A stretch of DNA of 64,000 nucleotides. Source: Desulfocucumis sp964643075. GTDB lineage: Bacteria; Bacillota; Desulfotomaculia; Desulfotomaculales; Desulfocucumaceae. The stretch covers positions 124,001 to 188,000 of the forward strand of contig CAZXQO010000001.1 in NCBI GenBank assembly GCA_964643075.1, read 5' to 3'. Position 1 is the stretch's first letter, and the number at the start of each line of letters is the position of its first letter. A program made the position numbers and the translations under genes. The notes under the pieces were generated by a model. It was not told the origin of the DNA. It saw only the letters and a program-made list of their open reading frames with translations, and searched no databases. This document shows positions 24,751-33,789 of this stretch, piece after piece.

Positions 24751-25665
24751 TCAAGTTTTATATTGTTTTTTTGCCCAAAGATTCATATCTTCATAGCGGC
24801 CACCAATATGGCAATTATTGATGAACCTGCCCATATATTCATATCCCAGCCGGTACAGGGCTGCGTTCATTCCATAGGAACCAGCCCGCGCAAGGCTATA
24901 TAGTGTCCCCATTTTTTGGGTCCACATTTCTTTTTCAAGAAACTTTATTAGATTGCTTAAAAGCCCCTTTCCCCTGTGCTCTGACAGTGTGGCACAGTCA
25001 GTAATTTCAGCGTTATGGTTTTGTTCATCCATTTCCGCTGAAGCTGCACTAACCAAACTATCCCCCGCAAACACACCATAAAAGGTAACATGGGTCAGCA
25101 TCACCTTATAAACATACTCCGGATTTAACAATGGACTGGGATAACTACTGAATATTTTCCTGTACAATTGCACCAATTCATCCACATGTTCCTTGCGAAT
25201 TTTGCAGACCACATAGCCGGCAGGAAATTCTATTGTTCCTTCCCGATTCTTCTCCTTTATAATTTTTTTAAGCAATGCCTCTTCTTGCTCGTAATTTGGA
25301 CTCTGTGACCGTACAAAATCAATGAAACGCGAATAACACAGTGCATCATCTCCCTGAAAAAAGGCGGGAATCACCCCTTCCCGGACATAACCGAAATTAA
25401 CCAACGGGTAATCATCCTGACGCCTGATATAGAATAAAATTTTGCCTGCATGATTCCTGGCCGCTGCCTCGTCCAGGTAGGATATTAATTTTTTCCAATC
25501 ATGCACCTCATAATCAATAACTTTTAAACGTTCATTGGTACGGTCAATCAAAATTTCAACAAAATTCCCCTCGGTATCTGTTTCTACGATTTTTCCAATT
25601 GCACACTCCCGGCTGCAGCTTGAACGCGCTGCTTGCGTGCATGTTTGCGAAACCGGTATATCCAT
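24751..25665 (-). CDS. ablB: Beta-lysine N6-acetyltransferase AblB
   Basis: A 304-residue GNAT-fold acetyltransferase that acetylates beta-lysine to N-epsilon-acetyl-beta-lysine, a compatible solute. The acetyl-CoA-binding segment is SEHRGKGLLSNLIKFLEKE near residue 230, followed by LYSLARAGSYGMNAALYRLG, typical of AblB. The ATG follows GAAAGGGGAAGTCCG, 13 bp after ablA, so the pair is an operon. The known trigger for abl genes is salt stress. Confidence 0.92.
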   Translation of the reverse strand: MDIPVSQTCTQAARSSCSRECAIGKIVETDTEGNFVEILIDRTNERLKVIDYEVHDWKKLISYLDEAAARNHAGKILFYIRRQDDYPLVNFGYVREGVIPAFFQGDDALCYSRFIDFVRSQSPNYEQEEALLKKIIKEKNREGTIEFPAGYVVCKIRKEHVDELVQLYRKIFSSYPSPLLNPEYVYKVMLTHVTFYGVFAGDSLVSAASAEMDEQNHNAEITDCATLSEHRGKGLLSNLIKFLEKEMWTQKMGTLYSLARAGSYGMNAALYRLGYEYMGRFINNCHIGGRYEDMNLWAKKQYKT

Positions 25666-25678
25666 CGGACTTCCCCTT

Positions 25679-26953
25679 TCAGTGGCATCCCTTATAGTAC
25701 TGAAGCCGGCGCTTCTCCCTGATATTTCCCTTGGGAACCAAACTTATTTTTTTGCCTGCGAACAATTTTTCAATACCAACCGGGCCAAGTTTCCTTAAGC
25801 GTTCACAGTTTTCACAATCCGCGCAGGAGTTCCCTTTTTCAACAGGCTCAGGATAGGCACAAACAACCCCTTCGTAATTTCGAAGCACTACCTTTTCCTC
25901 TGACTGAGAAATAAGGTATTGAGGAGCAACCGGAATTTTACCGCCTCCTCCAGGAGCATCAATTACGTAGGTTGGCACACCAAGACCGGAGGTATGACCG
26001 CGTAAAAGCTCTACGATTTCTATCCCTTTGGCTACCGAAGTACGGAAATGCTCAATACCGGGAGATATATCACACTGGTATAAATAATACGGCCGTACAC
26101 GCATTTTCAATAGAAGTTGCATCAAATCTTTGATAACATATGGGCAGTCGTTTATTCCTTTTAACAAAACAGTCTGATTACCCAGAGGCACTCCTGCATC
26201 AGCCAAACGCGCACAGGCTTGCCACGACTCGGGAGTGATTTCCCCGGGATGATTAAAATGGGTGTTGAGCCAAACAGGATGGTACTTCTTTATGATACTA
26301 CAAAGGCTATCCGTGATGCGTTGTGGCATGACCACCGGAGTACGCGTTCCAATGCGAATGATTTCCACATGATTAATCTTCCGCAGACTTGCCAACAAAA
26401 ATTCCAAAAGGTCGTCATCAATACAAAGGCTGTCCCCCCCTGAAAGCAGGACATCCCGTACCACTGGGGTACACCGGATATATTTTAATGCGTCCTCCAG
26501 CTGCTGCCTGGTGCGCTGTTGGTCGTGGACGCCTGCAAAACGTCTTCGTGTGCAATGGCGACAGTACATTGAGCATTGGTCGGTAATCAGCAGCAGCACC
26601 CGGTCAGGATAGCGGTGAGTAATACCAGGTACCGGAGAATCAATATCTTCATGCAGGGGGTCTTCCATCTCATGCTCGCCGTCCTGCAATTCCATTGACA
26701 CAGGGACGGCCTGTTTCCGGATGGGGCAATCCGGATCATACGGATCCATTAGAGATGCATAATAGGGTGTAATGGCCATGCGAAGGGTTGACAGGGAACG
26801 TTTGATTCCTTCCCCCTCCTCTGGCAGGAGGCGGATTACTTTTTCCAATTCCTCTAATGTAGTAATGCGGTTTGCAATTTGCCAGCGCCAATCTTGCCAA
26901 TCCTCAACGCTAACATTTTCCCATAAAGCAATTTGCCTGTAGTCCCGTTGCAA
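25679..26953 (-). CDS. ablA: Lysine 2,3-aminomutase AblA (KamA family)
   Basis: A 424-residue radical SAM, PLP-dependent enzyme that converts L-lysine to beta-lysine. The radical SAM cluster motif is CSMYCRHCTRRR (near residue 135), and the PLP lysine region lies near the PTYVIDAPGGGGKIPVAPQY segment (about 330). Extra cysteines near the C-terminus (CADCENCERL) match the zinc site known in this family. The start is a TTG 7 nt after GGAGG. It is followed at once by ablB, so the pathway to N-acetyl-beta-lysine is complete. Confidence 0.93.
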   Translation of the reverse strand: MQRDYRQIALWENVSVEDWQDWRWQIANRITTLEELEKVIRLLPEEGEGIKRSLSTLRMAITPYYASLMDPYDPDCPIRKQAVPVSMELQDGEHEMEDPLHEDIDSPVPGITHRYPDRVLLLITDQCSMYCRHCTRRRFAGVHDQQRTRQQLEDALKYIRCTPVVRDVLLSGGDSLCIDDDLLEFLLASLRKINHVEIIRIGTRTPVVMPQRITDSLCSIIKKYHPVWLNTHFNHPGEITPESWQACARLADAGVPLGNQTVLLKGINDCPYVIKDLMQLLLKMRVRPYYLYQCDISPGIEHFRTSVAKGIEIVELLRGHTSGLGVPTYVIDAPGGGGKIPVAPQYLISQSEEKVVLRNYEGVVCAYPEPVEKGNSCADCENCERLRKLGPVGIEKLFAGKKISLVPKGNIREKRRLQYYKGCH

Positions 26954-27140
26954 AATACTGCCTCCTCAATTGAACGCTTATCATTACTATTCACATTATT
27001 TCATTAAAAAATTAGTATTGTAAGACATCCTTACTGAAAAAGAGATTCAAAGATCTTAGTAGACTTTTATCCCTTTAGAACTTCCCATAGCCGTGATTCT
27101 ATAATATGCGGTCGCTCAATGAGAAACCGAACACCGTCGC

Positions 27141-27172
27141 AAAAAAAGAAACCCCCGCTTCATCAGAGGTTC
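27141..27172 (-). terminator. Terminator-like hairpin with T run
   Basis: On the minus strand GAACCTCTG pairs, with one bulge and G-U pairs, to CGGGGGTTTC and is followed by TTTTTTT. It lies downstream of the stalk-domain gene and about 190 bp upstream of ablA. The rest of 26954-27470 shows no gene. Confidence 0.55.
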
Positions 27173-27470
27173 CCGCTTAACCCGCTCTGTGACAGTGCGA
27201 CAGGGAAAGGCTCTCTTGTCACATACTTACTCGTTCCCAAAAATATTGACAACTTACCACCAGAGCATGCGTGGCTGATTTACCCATTCTTATCAAGATA
27301 CATCAATTCGATGTTATACGATAAGGCATGCCTATCCAGGAATTTTACCATGTATAGTTGGAAATGTTAATTTAAAAGGGTAAAAAGATGATATGGCATT
27401 TTTTCGAAAAAAACGGGGTCAAATCAATCTTTTTATCATAGTACATTCTCAATTTGATAGCTTTGTTAAT

Positions 27471-27506
27471 CGATAAAAGAAAACATGTAATTGCTTTCTT
27501 TTATCG
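27471..27506 (-). terminator. Hairpin after the stalk-domain gene
   Basis: A perfect 12-bp stem CGATAAAAGAAA/TTTCTTTTATCG (27471-27482 with 27495-27506) lies 17 bp beyond the stop codon at 27523. It is AT-rich and may be a weak terminator or an mRNA 3' end. Confidence 0.5.
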
Positions 27507-27522
27507 TATGACCAAAAATATT

Positions 27523-28287
27523 TTATCCGTGGGTAGCAGAGGCTCCTTGTAGATTTCCATTATAGAAAATAGGCTCTCCAACTACTAATTTTTTAATAAT
27601 GCCGTGGTTAATTGCTATGTTGGATTCAATACATAATTTATTAACACCACCGATATCCAGATCCACATCTTTAATCGTATTGCCCGGCTGCAGGACGAGG
27701 GTCTTAATCACTTGCCCGTCAGGAGTATCTTTCCTTATATTCATAGTAAGGTTATCTTTTGCGCTGTTGTCGAGGAAGAACGAAGCGCGAAACCTCTTAT
27801 AATTTCCGTTTGGCTTCAAATAAAAGGTGAAATACTGCATATTCAAGTCTTTGTCATTTGTGATACCCCATTTGTATGCCTCATCCGGTGTGGAAAGCCT
27901 TTCACTATCTGTAGTAATGATAGTTCCGTAATAATCCTCATAATACTCAGACGAACTTACATTTAAGCTGTCCGTTTTGCCGCCGATCCATATTGTTTGA
28001 GAAGCGCTGTCGTAATCCACCGGCATGCCTGCGGCTTCTTCAACAACTGCCCGGACAGGCAAGTAGGTTCTGCCGTTATAGCTGATGGGCTTATAATAGT
28101 TACCCGTTGAGGGGTCTTTTGGTGTCCAGTCTTTTCCGTTAAGTTTTAATTTAATGGAATTGCTCAATACAGCTTGTATGTTCAAATCATTTGCTGCCGC
28201 AAAAGCCCCGGCTATGGTCCCCATTAAGAGAGCGCAAGTCAGAAATCCTGTTATAAACATTTTCAAATTTTTAAACATAATTTTCAC
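27523..28287 (-). CDS. Secreted protein with copper amine oxidase N-terminal (stalk) domain
   Basis: A 254-residue exported protein. The signal peptide spans residues 1-30 (MFITGFLTCALLMGTIAGAFA). A stalk domain spans about 40-105: LNGRDW-like KLKLNGKDW, then YNGRTYLPVRAVVEEAAGMP and IWIGG. The C-terminal 130 residues form a beta-rich region of unknown function with a NPCBM-like look (KDVDLDIGGVNKLCIESNI); I would not insist on this. Such proteins are wall- or surface-attached in Firmicutes. The ATG at 28287 and a second one at 28278 are both possible. A proline-rich micro-ORF lies 91 bp upstream. Confidence 0.78.
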   Translation of the reverse strand: MKIMFKNLKMFITGFLTCALLMGTIAGAFAAANDLNIQAVLSNSIKLKLNGKDWTPKDPSTGNYYKPISYNGRTYLPVRAVVEEAAGMPVDYDSASQTIWIGGKTDSLNVSSSEYYEDYYGTIITTDSERLSTPDEAYKWGITNDKDLNMQYFTFYLKPNGNYKRFRASFFLDNSAKDNLTMNIRKDTPDGQVIKTLVLQPGNTIKDVDLDIGGVNKLCIESNIAINHGIIKKLVVGEPIFYNGNLQGASATHG

Positions 28288-28377
28288 TCACTTTCGTTTT
28301 ATATTTTATATTCTCTCATACAATCATCGCCCCTAAAATGGTTTAAATACCCCTTTCACATGTCTAATTAGCTCTGG

Positions 28378-28416
28378 TTATAATGACGTTGCAGGTCTTG
28401 GTGGTGGTAGCGTCAC
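28378..28416 (-). CDS. Possible 12-codon leader peptide with PPP
   Basis: A GAGGAGGG ribosome site sits 5 nt before a GTG that opens MTLPPPRPATSL and stop. Three consecutive prolines are a known ribosome-pausing sequence (relieved by EF-P), so a leader-peptide role for the stalk-protein gene downstream is imaginable. The evidence is only the strong ribosome site and the PPP run. Confidence 0.3.
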   Translation of the reverse strand: MTLPPPRPATSL

Positions 28417-28533
28417 ATCATCCCTCCTCGTAAAATTTTCCTTTTAATTGTATAATAACAGATTTCACACATATTTCACATTTATTTCTAGGCTGAAAAT
28501 TAAACTTTTAAGCGAAAAGAAGTCTCATGCAAT

Positions 28534-28800
28534 TTGGGCTTCCTGAATATATTCCGCCCACGCCACCACAAAGGACCCATCTTCCAGGGGAAAGGGCCCG
28601 GCTATGCGGGTGGCCTCATGGCTGAATGGGAAGCCCCCGGAGAGACCAGGAGATTTTCTCTGATCATAAAGACCTCCAGCGAAAGATATTTCGAACAAAT
28701 CTCACGGGTCAATGTGATGATTTGTGGCGTAATCAACTATTACCAAGCAGCAACGTGTTAACGCAAACTTATATAAATATTCCTGGGCGATTCTCTCCAC
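28534..28800 (+). pseudogene. Possible remnant of a group II intron maturase gene
   Basis: One frame ends SSERYFEQISRVNVMICGVI-NYYQAATC and, after a one-base shift, continues VNANLYKYSWAIL. This resembles the end of the maturase (domain X) of intron-encoded reverse transcriptases, where an IRGWINYY-like stretch is conserved. No reverse transcriptase motifs or intron RNA structure remain upstream, and the match is by eye. It lies between the stalk-protein gene and the RiPP cluster, so it may mark an old insertion edge. Confidence 0.35.
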
Positions 28801-28829
28801 AAGATTAGCCGCTGTAGAACCGGTTCTAC

Positions 28830-30941
28830 TCAGCAATCTGCGGGCAGGTAGCGGCTGTCAAGCAGCCCTTTGCCGGCCATCTCCTTTATATAAGACTTCA
28901 TAAATTTAATAGGATATCCAAGCATTGATTTGCATTCACCATTGACCCAACCCATTGGATGCTGGTCTCTGGGAAGGTATTCCAAATAAGGCTCTTCAAT
29001 GGCCAAAGCCAGCAAGCGCTGATCAATGCGGACTAACAGCTTGTTGACTAAAAGAGTCTGGATCGCAGCATCAATGTCCGAACTGCTGAACCCTTTGTCC
29101 CGGTACGTCTCGCGCACCCGTGTCTCGTCCTTTGCCCGGCCGCAGGCCAGATACAACTCCCGCTGCGCGCCGTCAAGGCGGAAAGAAGGGGCAACTGCAA
29201 TGGGACGGGTATCACGCACGATAACTTCCTTGTCGTCTACCTTCATGCTTAATATCGGTTGATTTTGACTAATAAACGCCACATACCACTGAAAAACAGC
29301 CCTTCGAAGGTTCCGCAGTCCGAGGCGGTCAAATAATACAGCCATTCTTGGGTCATTTTTGGTTGAAGCGTAAAACTCATCTTCAAACGTGTAGGAAAGT
29401 TCGTTTATTGCGCCTGGACTTATTGGATAGATAAGGCTGTCTAAAGGTAAAAAAGTCAAATTCAGGGAGTAGTCAGCCGCCCGATCGAAGTAGTGACTAT
29501 TTCGCTGGTACTGGACATCGGACATACCCATCGGCGGGTATAAATGTGTCAGAAGTGGCACTAATTCAGCCATCTCCTGGTACCAGTGATCATAATCGCC
29601 GGGAAAGTCGTGAAGAATCGACCAGTAGACATGGATGCCAAACTGACGGCACCATTTCAGCGTCTGGATGTTTTGCCATGCGGCAACCCCTTTCCTCATA
29701 GTTTTCAGCGCGTCACTGCAAAGGCTTTCTATACCCGGCTGGCACCATACGACGCCGGCTTCACGCAACATTTTGAAGTGCTTTTTGGACATATTCGAAC
29801 GAACTTCGCAGAACAGCTTGTAAGGAGCGCCGCGTCTGATAAGCTCGGGAATCAAATCGTCAAAGAATCTCATATTCAGAATGTTATCAAGAAACTCAAA
29901 ATGTTCAACCCCGTAACGGCGGCTGATCTCCTCCAACTCGGCAAGCACCCCCGCAGCCGGGCGCGACCGGTAGGAAAGTTGCGGGGCATTGAGTCCGCAA
30001 AATTTACACTTCCCATGCCAACAGCCCCGGGAAGATTGGATTGGCAGGCTGGGGCGGACAGTTTTGCCCAGTGTTGGCAGGGATTTGAGAGTATCGAAAT
30101 AGTCCTGATAGACGGGGGTTATCTGGCGATCAAAGGAACTGGCCAAAGCCCGCGGGAGACCCTTACCCCCGTTCTGCTCAGCGCCCGGGTATCCCACCTG
30201 CCGGTGCAGGGGAGCAAATACTCCCTCGGGTAAAGCTTCGAGAGAAACCTGGCGGCCAAATTCAAATATGCGTTTAGCAAGCGGAAATATGAGATCTTCA
30301 CCCTCTCCTGAGACCACATAATCGACCCACGGGAAATGCTGGTGAGTGGCGCGTCCCATAACTGTTTCACAATCCGCGCCTCCCATTAAGGTGATAACAT
30401 CGGGGTTAAGTTCACGTATCTTTCGAAGCAAGGCTAAGGAAGGCACTCTCTGAGACAGGCTTGATGTGCAGCCAACGATACGCGGAGAAAGTTCGAGAAT
30501 TTGTTCCGCTAGATTAGCAGCAAATTTTTCTGCCCTTTGGCGAACGAAACGCAGCTCTTCGCGGCACTCTTCCAGGCTCTGCTGTCGCACCACGCCGAGC
30601 CTGGCATGGATTTCTCCGACAAAGTGATTCTCTTCGGGCTGGAACTCTGGAAAAGCGGAAGAAGCAAATGACCATCCAGCTAAAGGCAAGCGAGGATCCG
30701 CACAGTGATTTCGTTCATATAAATCCAATCCAAGCTCTTCGCAGAAGAGGAGGTTAGCGTAAATGCACCTGGCCTCGATTCCCCCTTTGGCCAGCACGGC
30801 CTGTAGCAACCCGATGGCTAGTGAAGGTATCTCCGGATTACAGTAGGGCATGCATACCAGGCAAACGTCCGCAGGCGCCAAGGGCAACTGAAATTTTCCT
30901 CTGACCAAATTTTTAGCAGTGTTGTTTACTGTACAGGCCAT
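28830..30941 (-). CDS. B12-binding-type radical SAM RiPP maturation enzyme
   Basis: A 703-residue enzyme of the RiPP maturation radical SAM protein 1 type. The N-terminal third is a cobalamin-binding-like Rossmann domain (PSLAIGLLQAVLAKGGIEAR; LMGGADCETV; VDYVVSGEGEDLIFPL). The radical SAM domain starts at about 305 with SSRGCWHGKCKFCGLNAPQL. The spacing is C-x4-C-x2-C, whereas the common family form, as I recall it, is C-x6-C-x2-C. A long C-terminal region follows. It probably modifies the core peptide, possibly by C-methylation, but the reaction cannot be read from the sequence. The ATG follows GGTGAGAAGAA and overlaps the epimerase gene by 16 bp. It is the last gene of the precursor-epimerase operon. 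Confidence 0.85.
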   Translation of the reverse strand: MACTVNNTAKNLVRGKFQLPLAPADVCLVCMPYCNPEIPSLAIGLLQAVLAKGGIEARCIYANLLFCEELGLDLYERNHCADPRLPLAGWSFASSAFPEFQPEENHFVGEIHARLGVVRQQSLEECREELRFVRQRAEKFAANLAEQILELSPRIVGCTSSLSQRVPSLALLRKIRELNPDVITLMGGADCETVMGRATHQHFPWVDYVVSGEGEDLIFPLAKRIFEFGRQVSLEALPEGVFAPLHRQVGYPGAEQNGGKGLPRALASSFDRQITPVYQDYFDTLKSLPTLGKTVRPSLPIQSSRGCWHGKCKFCGLNAPQLSYRSRPAAGVLAELEEISRRYGVEHFEFLDNILNMRFFDDLIPELIRRGAPYKLFCEVRSNMSKKHFKMLREAGVVWCQPGIESLCSDALKTMRKGVAAWQNIQTLKWCRQFGIHVYWSILHDFPGDYDHWYQEMAELVPLLTHLYPPMGMSDVQYQRNSHYFDRAADYSLNLTFLPLDSLIYPISPGAINELSYTFEDEFYASTKNDPRMAVLFDRLGLRNLRRAVFQWYVAFISQNQPILSMKVDDKEVIVRDTRPIAVAPSFRLDGAQRELYLACGRAKDETRVRETYRDKGFSSSDIDAAIQTLLVNKLLVRIDQRLLALAIEEPYLEYLPRDQHPMGWVNGECKSMLGYPIKFMKSYIKEMAGKGLLDSRYLPADC

Positions 30942-32479
30942 TTCTTCTCACCTCCAGTTAAACCGGCTTCGTCGCTCAAACCATCTTCCAGAAGGCTTTG
31001 GTCAAAAAGCTTCTGAATAGAAGACAATAACGCCAAAACATCCGTATGCTGAACCATAAGTTCCTCCATCACATGCGATGAGGTTAAATTCCCCTGAGCG
31101 ATCAACCGGCCGAGTTGGGCTAAGTGGGGAGACCCCTCCATCTTGTGCAACTGGTATCCACTACGAAGTTGGAATCCCTTCGGCAATGGAGTATACTCCA
31201 GGTCTCGGCGAAAGGCCAAAATGTCTTCCGGTGCAACATGCAAAGGCATGCATTTCTCGATGGTTTCACCGATAAAATCGTCAAGTTCCGTCGCGCGGGA
31301 GAAGCTGCCTTCAGCGTAGACGCGGTAGCCTAAAGGCCAGCGATCAGAAGGAGGACAGGGACTTATCAACCGTATCGAACGCTCTGCCATATTAACTAAG
31401 TATCCGGTGAGGCAGGCGATGGTATGATCCTTAACGATATCCAATAGTGGATTGTCGGAAACGTCCTTACGATTACGACCCGAGTTGGCCATTAGCTGTG
31501 CTACGTAGTCCGAGTGCTGCAAGATTAACTCCGTCAAAGCCAAATCCTCTGCGGAAAAAGTTTCATGCACACGGCGCAAGATATTAGTCGAGAGGATGGA
31601 AAAACGGTCCACAGACGTGACATGTTCCCGCCGAAATTGCAATAATTCTCGTGTCCAGGCAAGATTGCGCATAGGGGCTGCAGTGGTGGTCTGAGGGTAA
31701 ATGCCTGTCACTTCGCCAAAATCCGCCACGAATTTCAAATAATCAGGATTATCAGTAGGCTCAGTCGCCCAATAACATACCCCGGTCCCCACGGTAGTGC
31801 CGAGACGTTCCACTACTACGTTCAGAATATCTTGCCAGAGCCTGGCATTCTCCCTGGTATACATAAACACTTCTTGCAACGGCTCAGCCGCAAGACCGCA
31901 GAAAGGACAGCCAATCGAGCAGCCCTTACTCAATTCAAACACGACTGTCGCATGGATGATTTCCCGGTTTGTCACTTTGCCCAGTTGACTGCGACACCGG
32001 TTTACCTGACGTTGATGCCAGTCATTAAAACGATTGCTGGGCGTTTTTTCGCCTCGTTGACGCCAAGCTTCCCGAAATTGGGCAGTTGCATCAGTCCATC
32101 GTCGCCACAATTGCGCCTGCGGCTTGTCATCCAATTCCGTAGTAGGAACTCCCTTCAACAAAGACAGATCTGGAACAAGTGCCGCTACCTGCACGGGATC
32201 CACTCCAAATATCCCCCTTGATTGCAGCAGGTTGCCACATCCGGCGGCGTTCTCCCGTATGGCCGCGTAGAATACAAGATCGCCAACAGCACACTCTATG
32301 AATCGTTTGATATGTGGAATTAGCCTTTTTTCATCAATGCTAATTCGGTCTTTCAAATCTCCGCAGAAATAAAGCTCTTCCACAGGTGCTGATACCTCCT
32401 CTATATTTGTCAGATTAAGAAGACCATGAAAGTCATACACCAAGACAATGACCCGAGGCACTGATGGTGCCCGGGCCAT
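30926..32479 (-). CDS. PoyD-like radical SAM peptide epimerase (L- to D-residue)
   Basis: About 517 residues. The radical SAM motif lies in FELSKGCSIGCPFCGLAAEP (C-x3-C-x2-C) near residue 195, the arrangement seen in PoyD/OspD-type epimerases, followed by FMYTRENARLWQDIL. Such enzymes invert alpha-carbons in the core peptide of proteusin or Nif11-type precursors. A cysteine elsewhere donates the hydrogen; candidates are present (VCYWATEP, ISPCPPSDRW). The start is unsure: the ATG at 32479 has no clear ribosome site, and a GTG at 32527 would lie inside the upstream precursor gene, so coupling to precursor translation is likely. It stands directly after three precursor genes. Confidence 0.85.
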   Translation of the reverse strand: MARAPSVPRVIVLVYDFHGLLNLTNIEEVSAPVEELYFCGDLKDRISIDEKRLIPHIKRFIECAVGDLVFYAAIRENAAGCGNLLQSRGIFGVDPVQVAALVPDLSLLKGVPTTELDDKPQAQLWRRWTDATAQFREAWRQRGEKTPSNRFNDWHQRQVNRCRSQLGKVTNREIIHATVVFELSKGCSIGCPFCGLAAEPLQEVFMYTRENARLWQDILNVVVERLGTTVGTGVCYWATEPTDNPDYLKFVADFGEVTGIYPQTTTAAPMRNLAWTRELLQFRREHVTSVDRFSILSTNILRRVHETFSAEDLALTELILQHSDYVAQLMANSGRNRKDVSDNPLLDIVKDHTIACLTGYLVNMAERSIRLISPCPPSDRWPLGYRVYAEGSFSRATELDDFIGETIEKCMPLHVAPEDILAFRRDLEYTPLPKGFQLRSGYQLHKMEGSPHLAQLGRLIAQGNLTSSHVMEELMVQHTDVLALLSSIQKLFDQSLLEDGLSDEAGLTGGEKKWPVQ

Positions 32480-32504
32480 TGTCTTGACTATGTGATTCGC
32501 TGAT

Positions 32505-32777
32505 TTAGGCCACAACTGCCACAACACCGGCTACGGATACACCCTGAATAGCAGCTACGGCAATAAACCCTCCGGCAACTTTGTCCATGTCAGCATCACT
32601 TAATTCGCCACCTTCGGCTTGGCGTTTTTTGAGATCCTCCAGGGTAAAGGTGAATCCTTTTTGGTTAGCAAACTGGATAACTTTCTCTACGTCTGTACCA
32701 ATGGTCTTTAGCTCTTTAAGCATTTCGTGATCATTACGAACTGCTTCGTTAAAGCGATCAATTTCTGATAAACTCAC
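32505..32777 (-). CDS. Nif11-type RiPP precursor peptide (third precursor)
   Basis: A 90-residue precursor. The 70-residue Nif11-like leader begins MSLSEIDRFNEAVRNDHEML and ends SDADMDKVAGG, a double-glycine-type export cleavage site. The predicted core is FIAVAAIQGVSVAGVVAVVA: twenty residues, all hydrophobic or small except one Gln and one Ser, a good substrate for epimerisation. The GTG start at 32777 follows GAGAGGTG; an in-frame ATG 18 codons upstream is less likely. Its leader is the most diverged of the three. The stop codon lies 25 bp before the ATG chosen for the epimerase. Confidence 0.88.
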   Translation of the reverse strand: MSLSEIDRFNEAVRNDHEMLKELKTIGTDVEKVIQFANQKGFTFTLEDLKKRQAEGGELSDADMDKVAGGFIAVAAIQGVSVAGVVAVVA

Positions 32778-32874
32778 TGTAGAACACCTCTCTCCTGCTG
32801 ATTGTTCGTCCGGTAACTGCGGGTAATCCATTCGGCTGCAAACCGATTATTTTTACCTTTTCAGAGAGCAGGAC

Positions 32875-33144
32875 TTACTCCTTGGAGGGCCCCCCAATGC
32901 ATGCCTTTACATTAATGCTTGCGACAAGGACTAAGCCACCGGCCACATTATCCAGCTGTTCTTCAGACAACTCCTCACTCTGTTTGGCAATAGCCTCGAT
33001 ATCAGCAACCGTGAATTCATATCCCTTAGACTTTGCAAATGCTACGATTTTTTCCAGACTATTGCCGATATTTTTTATTTCTTCCCACATTTCCCGGTTC
33101 TCGCGGACGTCCTTGTTGAATCTTTCGATTTCTGCGGCGCTCAT
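32875..33144 (-). CDS. Nif11-type RiPP precursor peptide (second precursor)
   Basis: An 89-residue precursor with a 70-residue leader (MSAAEIERFNKDVRENREMW to EEQLDNVAGG) and a predicted 19-residue core, LVLVASINVKACIGGPSKE. This core differs from the others in having a cysteine, lysines and a polar tail, so a thioether or other Cys-based modification is possible. The ATG follows AAAGGAGGAAAGGC. The leader-coding DNA is nearly identical to that of the first precursor over about 100 bp, showing recent duplication. Confidence 0.9.
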   Translation of the reverse strand: MSAAEIERFNKDVRENREMWEEIKNIGNSLEKIVAFAKSKGYEFTVADIEAIAKQSEELSEEQLDNVAGGLVLVASINVKACIGGPSKE

Positions 33145-33206
33145 GCCTTTCCTCCTTTGCTGTCGGATTACATAATTTACTCAAAACTGGATATGAGCCA
33201 CTATGA

Positions 33207-33476
33207 CTACAAAATAGCTATAGCTGAAGCGACGCCACCAGCAACGCCTGTTATGATGAGGGCAACGCCACCAGCCACATTATCCAGCTGTTCTTCAGAC
33301 AACTCCTCACGCTGTTTGGCAATAGCCTCGACATCAGCAACCGTGAATTCATATCCCTTGTAGTTGGCAAACGCTACAATTTTCACCAGGTCGTTGCCGA
33401 TGGCTTTGATTTCTTCCTGCATTTCCTTGTTCTCACAAATATCCTTGTTGAATCTTTCGATTTGTGCAGCACTCAT
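33207..33476 (-). CDS. Nif11-type RiPP precursor peptide (first precursor)
   Basis: An 89-residue precursor with a 70-residue leader (MSAAQIERFNKDICENKEMQ to EEQLDNVAGG) and a predicted core VALIITGVAGGVASAIAIL. The core is entirely hydrophobic or small, with Gly-Gly in the middle. The ATG at 33476 follows AAAGGAGGAAAAGTC; the frame extends upstream to 33614 but without a ribosome site. It is the first gene of the biosynthetic half of the cluster. Confidence 0.9.
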   Translation of the reverse strand: MSAAQIERFNKDICENKEMQEEIKAIGNDLVKIVAFANYKGYEFTVADVEAIAKQREELSEEQLDNVAGGVALIITGVAGGVASAIAIL

Positions 33477-33789
33477 GACTTTTCCTCCTTTGTTGGTTGG
33501 ATTACGTAATTCACCCTGAAAACGGAATATGCGCCACAATGAATTCAATACAGCTGTATCTTTGAGTAATGCTTTTACGAGAAAACGCCACCCCCTTTCC
33601 TGCATTTTATCCACAATTACTACTTTAATTTGAGTTAACCACGTTTTATTCCATTACGCCTTACTTATTTATGGTAATTGAGCTTATATTGCCAACCAGC
33701 ATTTGCAAGCAGGTTCAACACTGACATCTAATTACTTATACAACTAACACCAAAAAGTATCACGCGCTTTGTCATCTAACATTTGCTGG
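33477..33789 (-). other. Upstream region of the precursor genes
   Basis: About 310 bp between the transporter gene's stop and the first precursor. It is AT-rich, with no open frame that I trust and no obvious terminator. A promoter for abundant precursor mRNA is expected here, but I could not single out one -35/-10 pair. Confidence 0.4.

Noticed and set aside
32935..33358. Repeats of about 100 bp near 32935 and 33269 as a mobile repeat
   Set aside because: They are explained by the duplicated leader-coding parts of two precursor genes.
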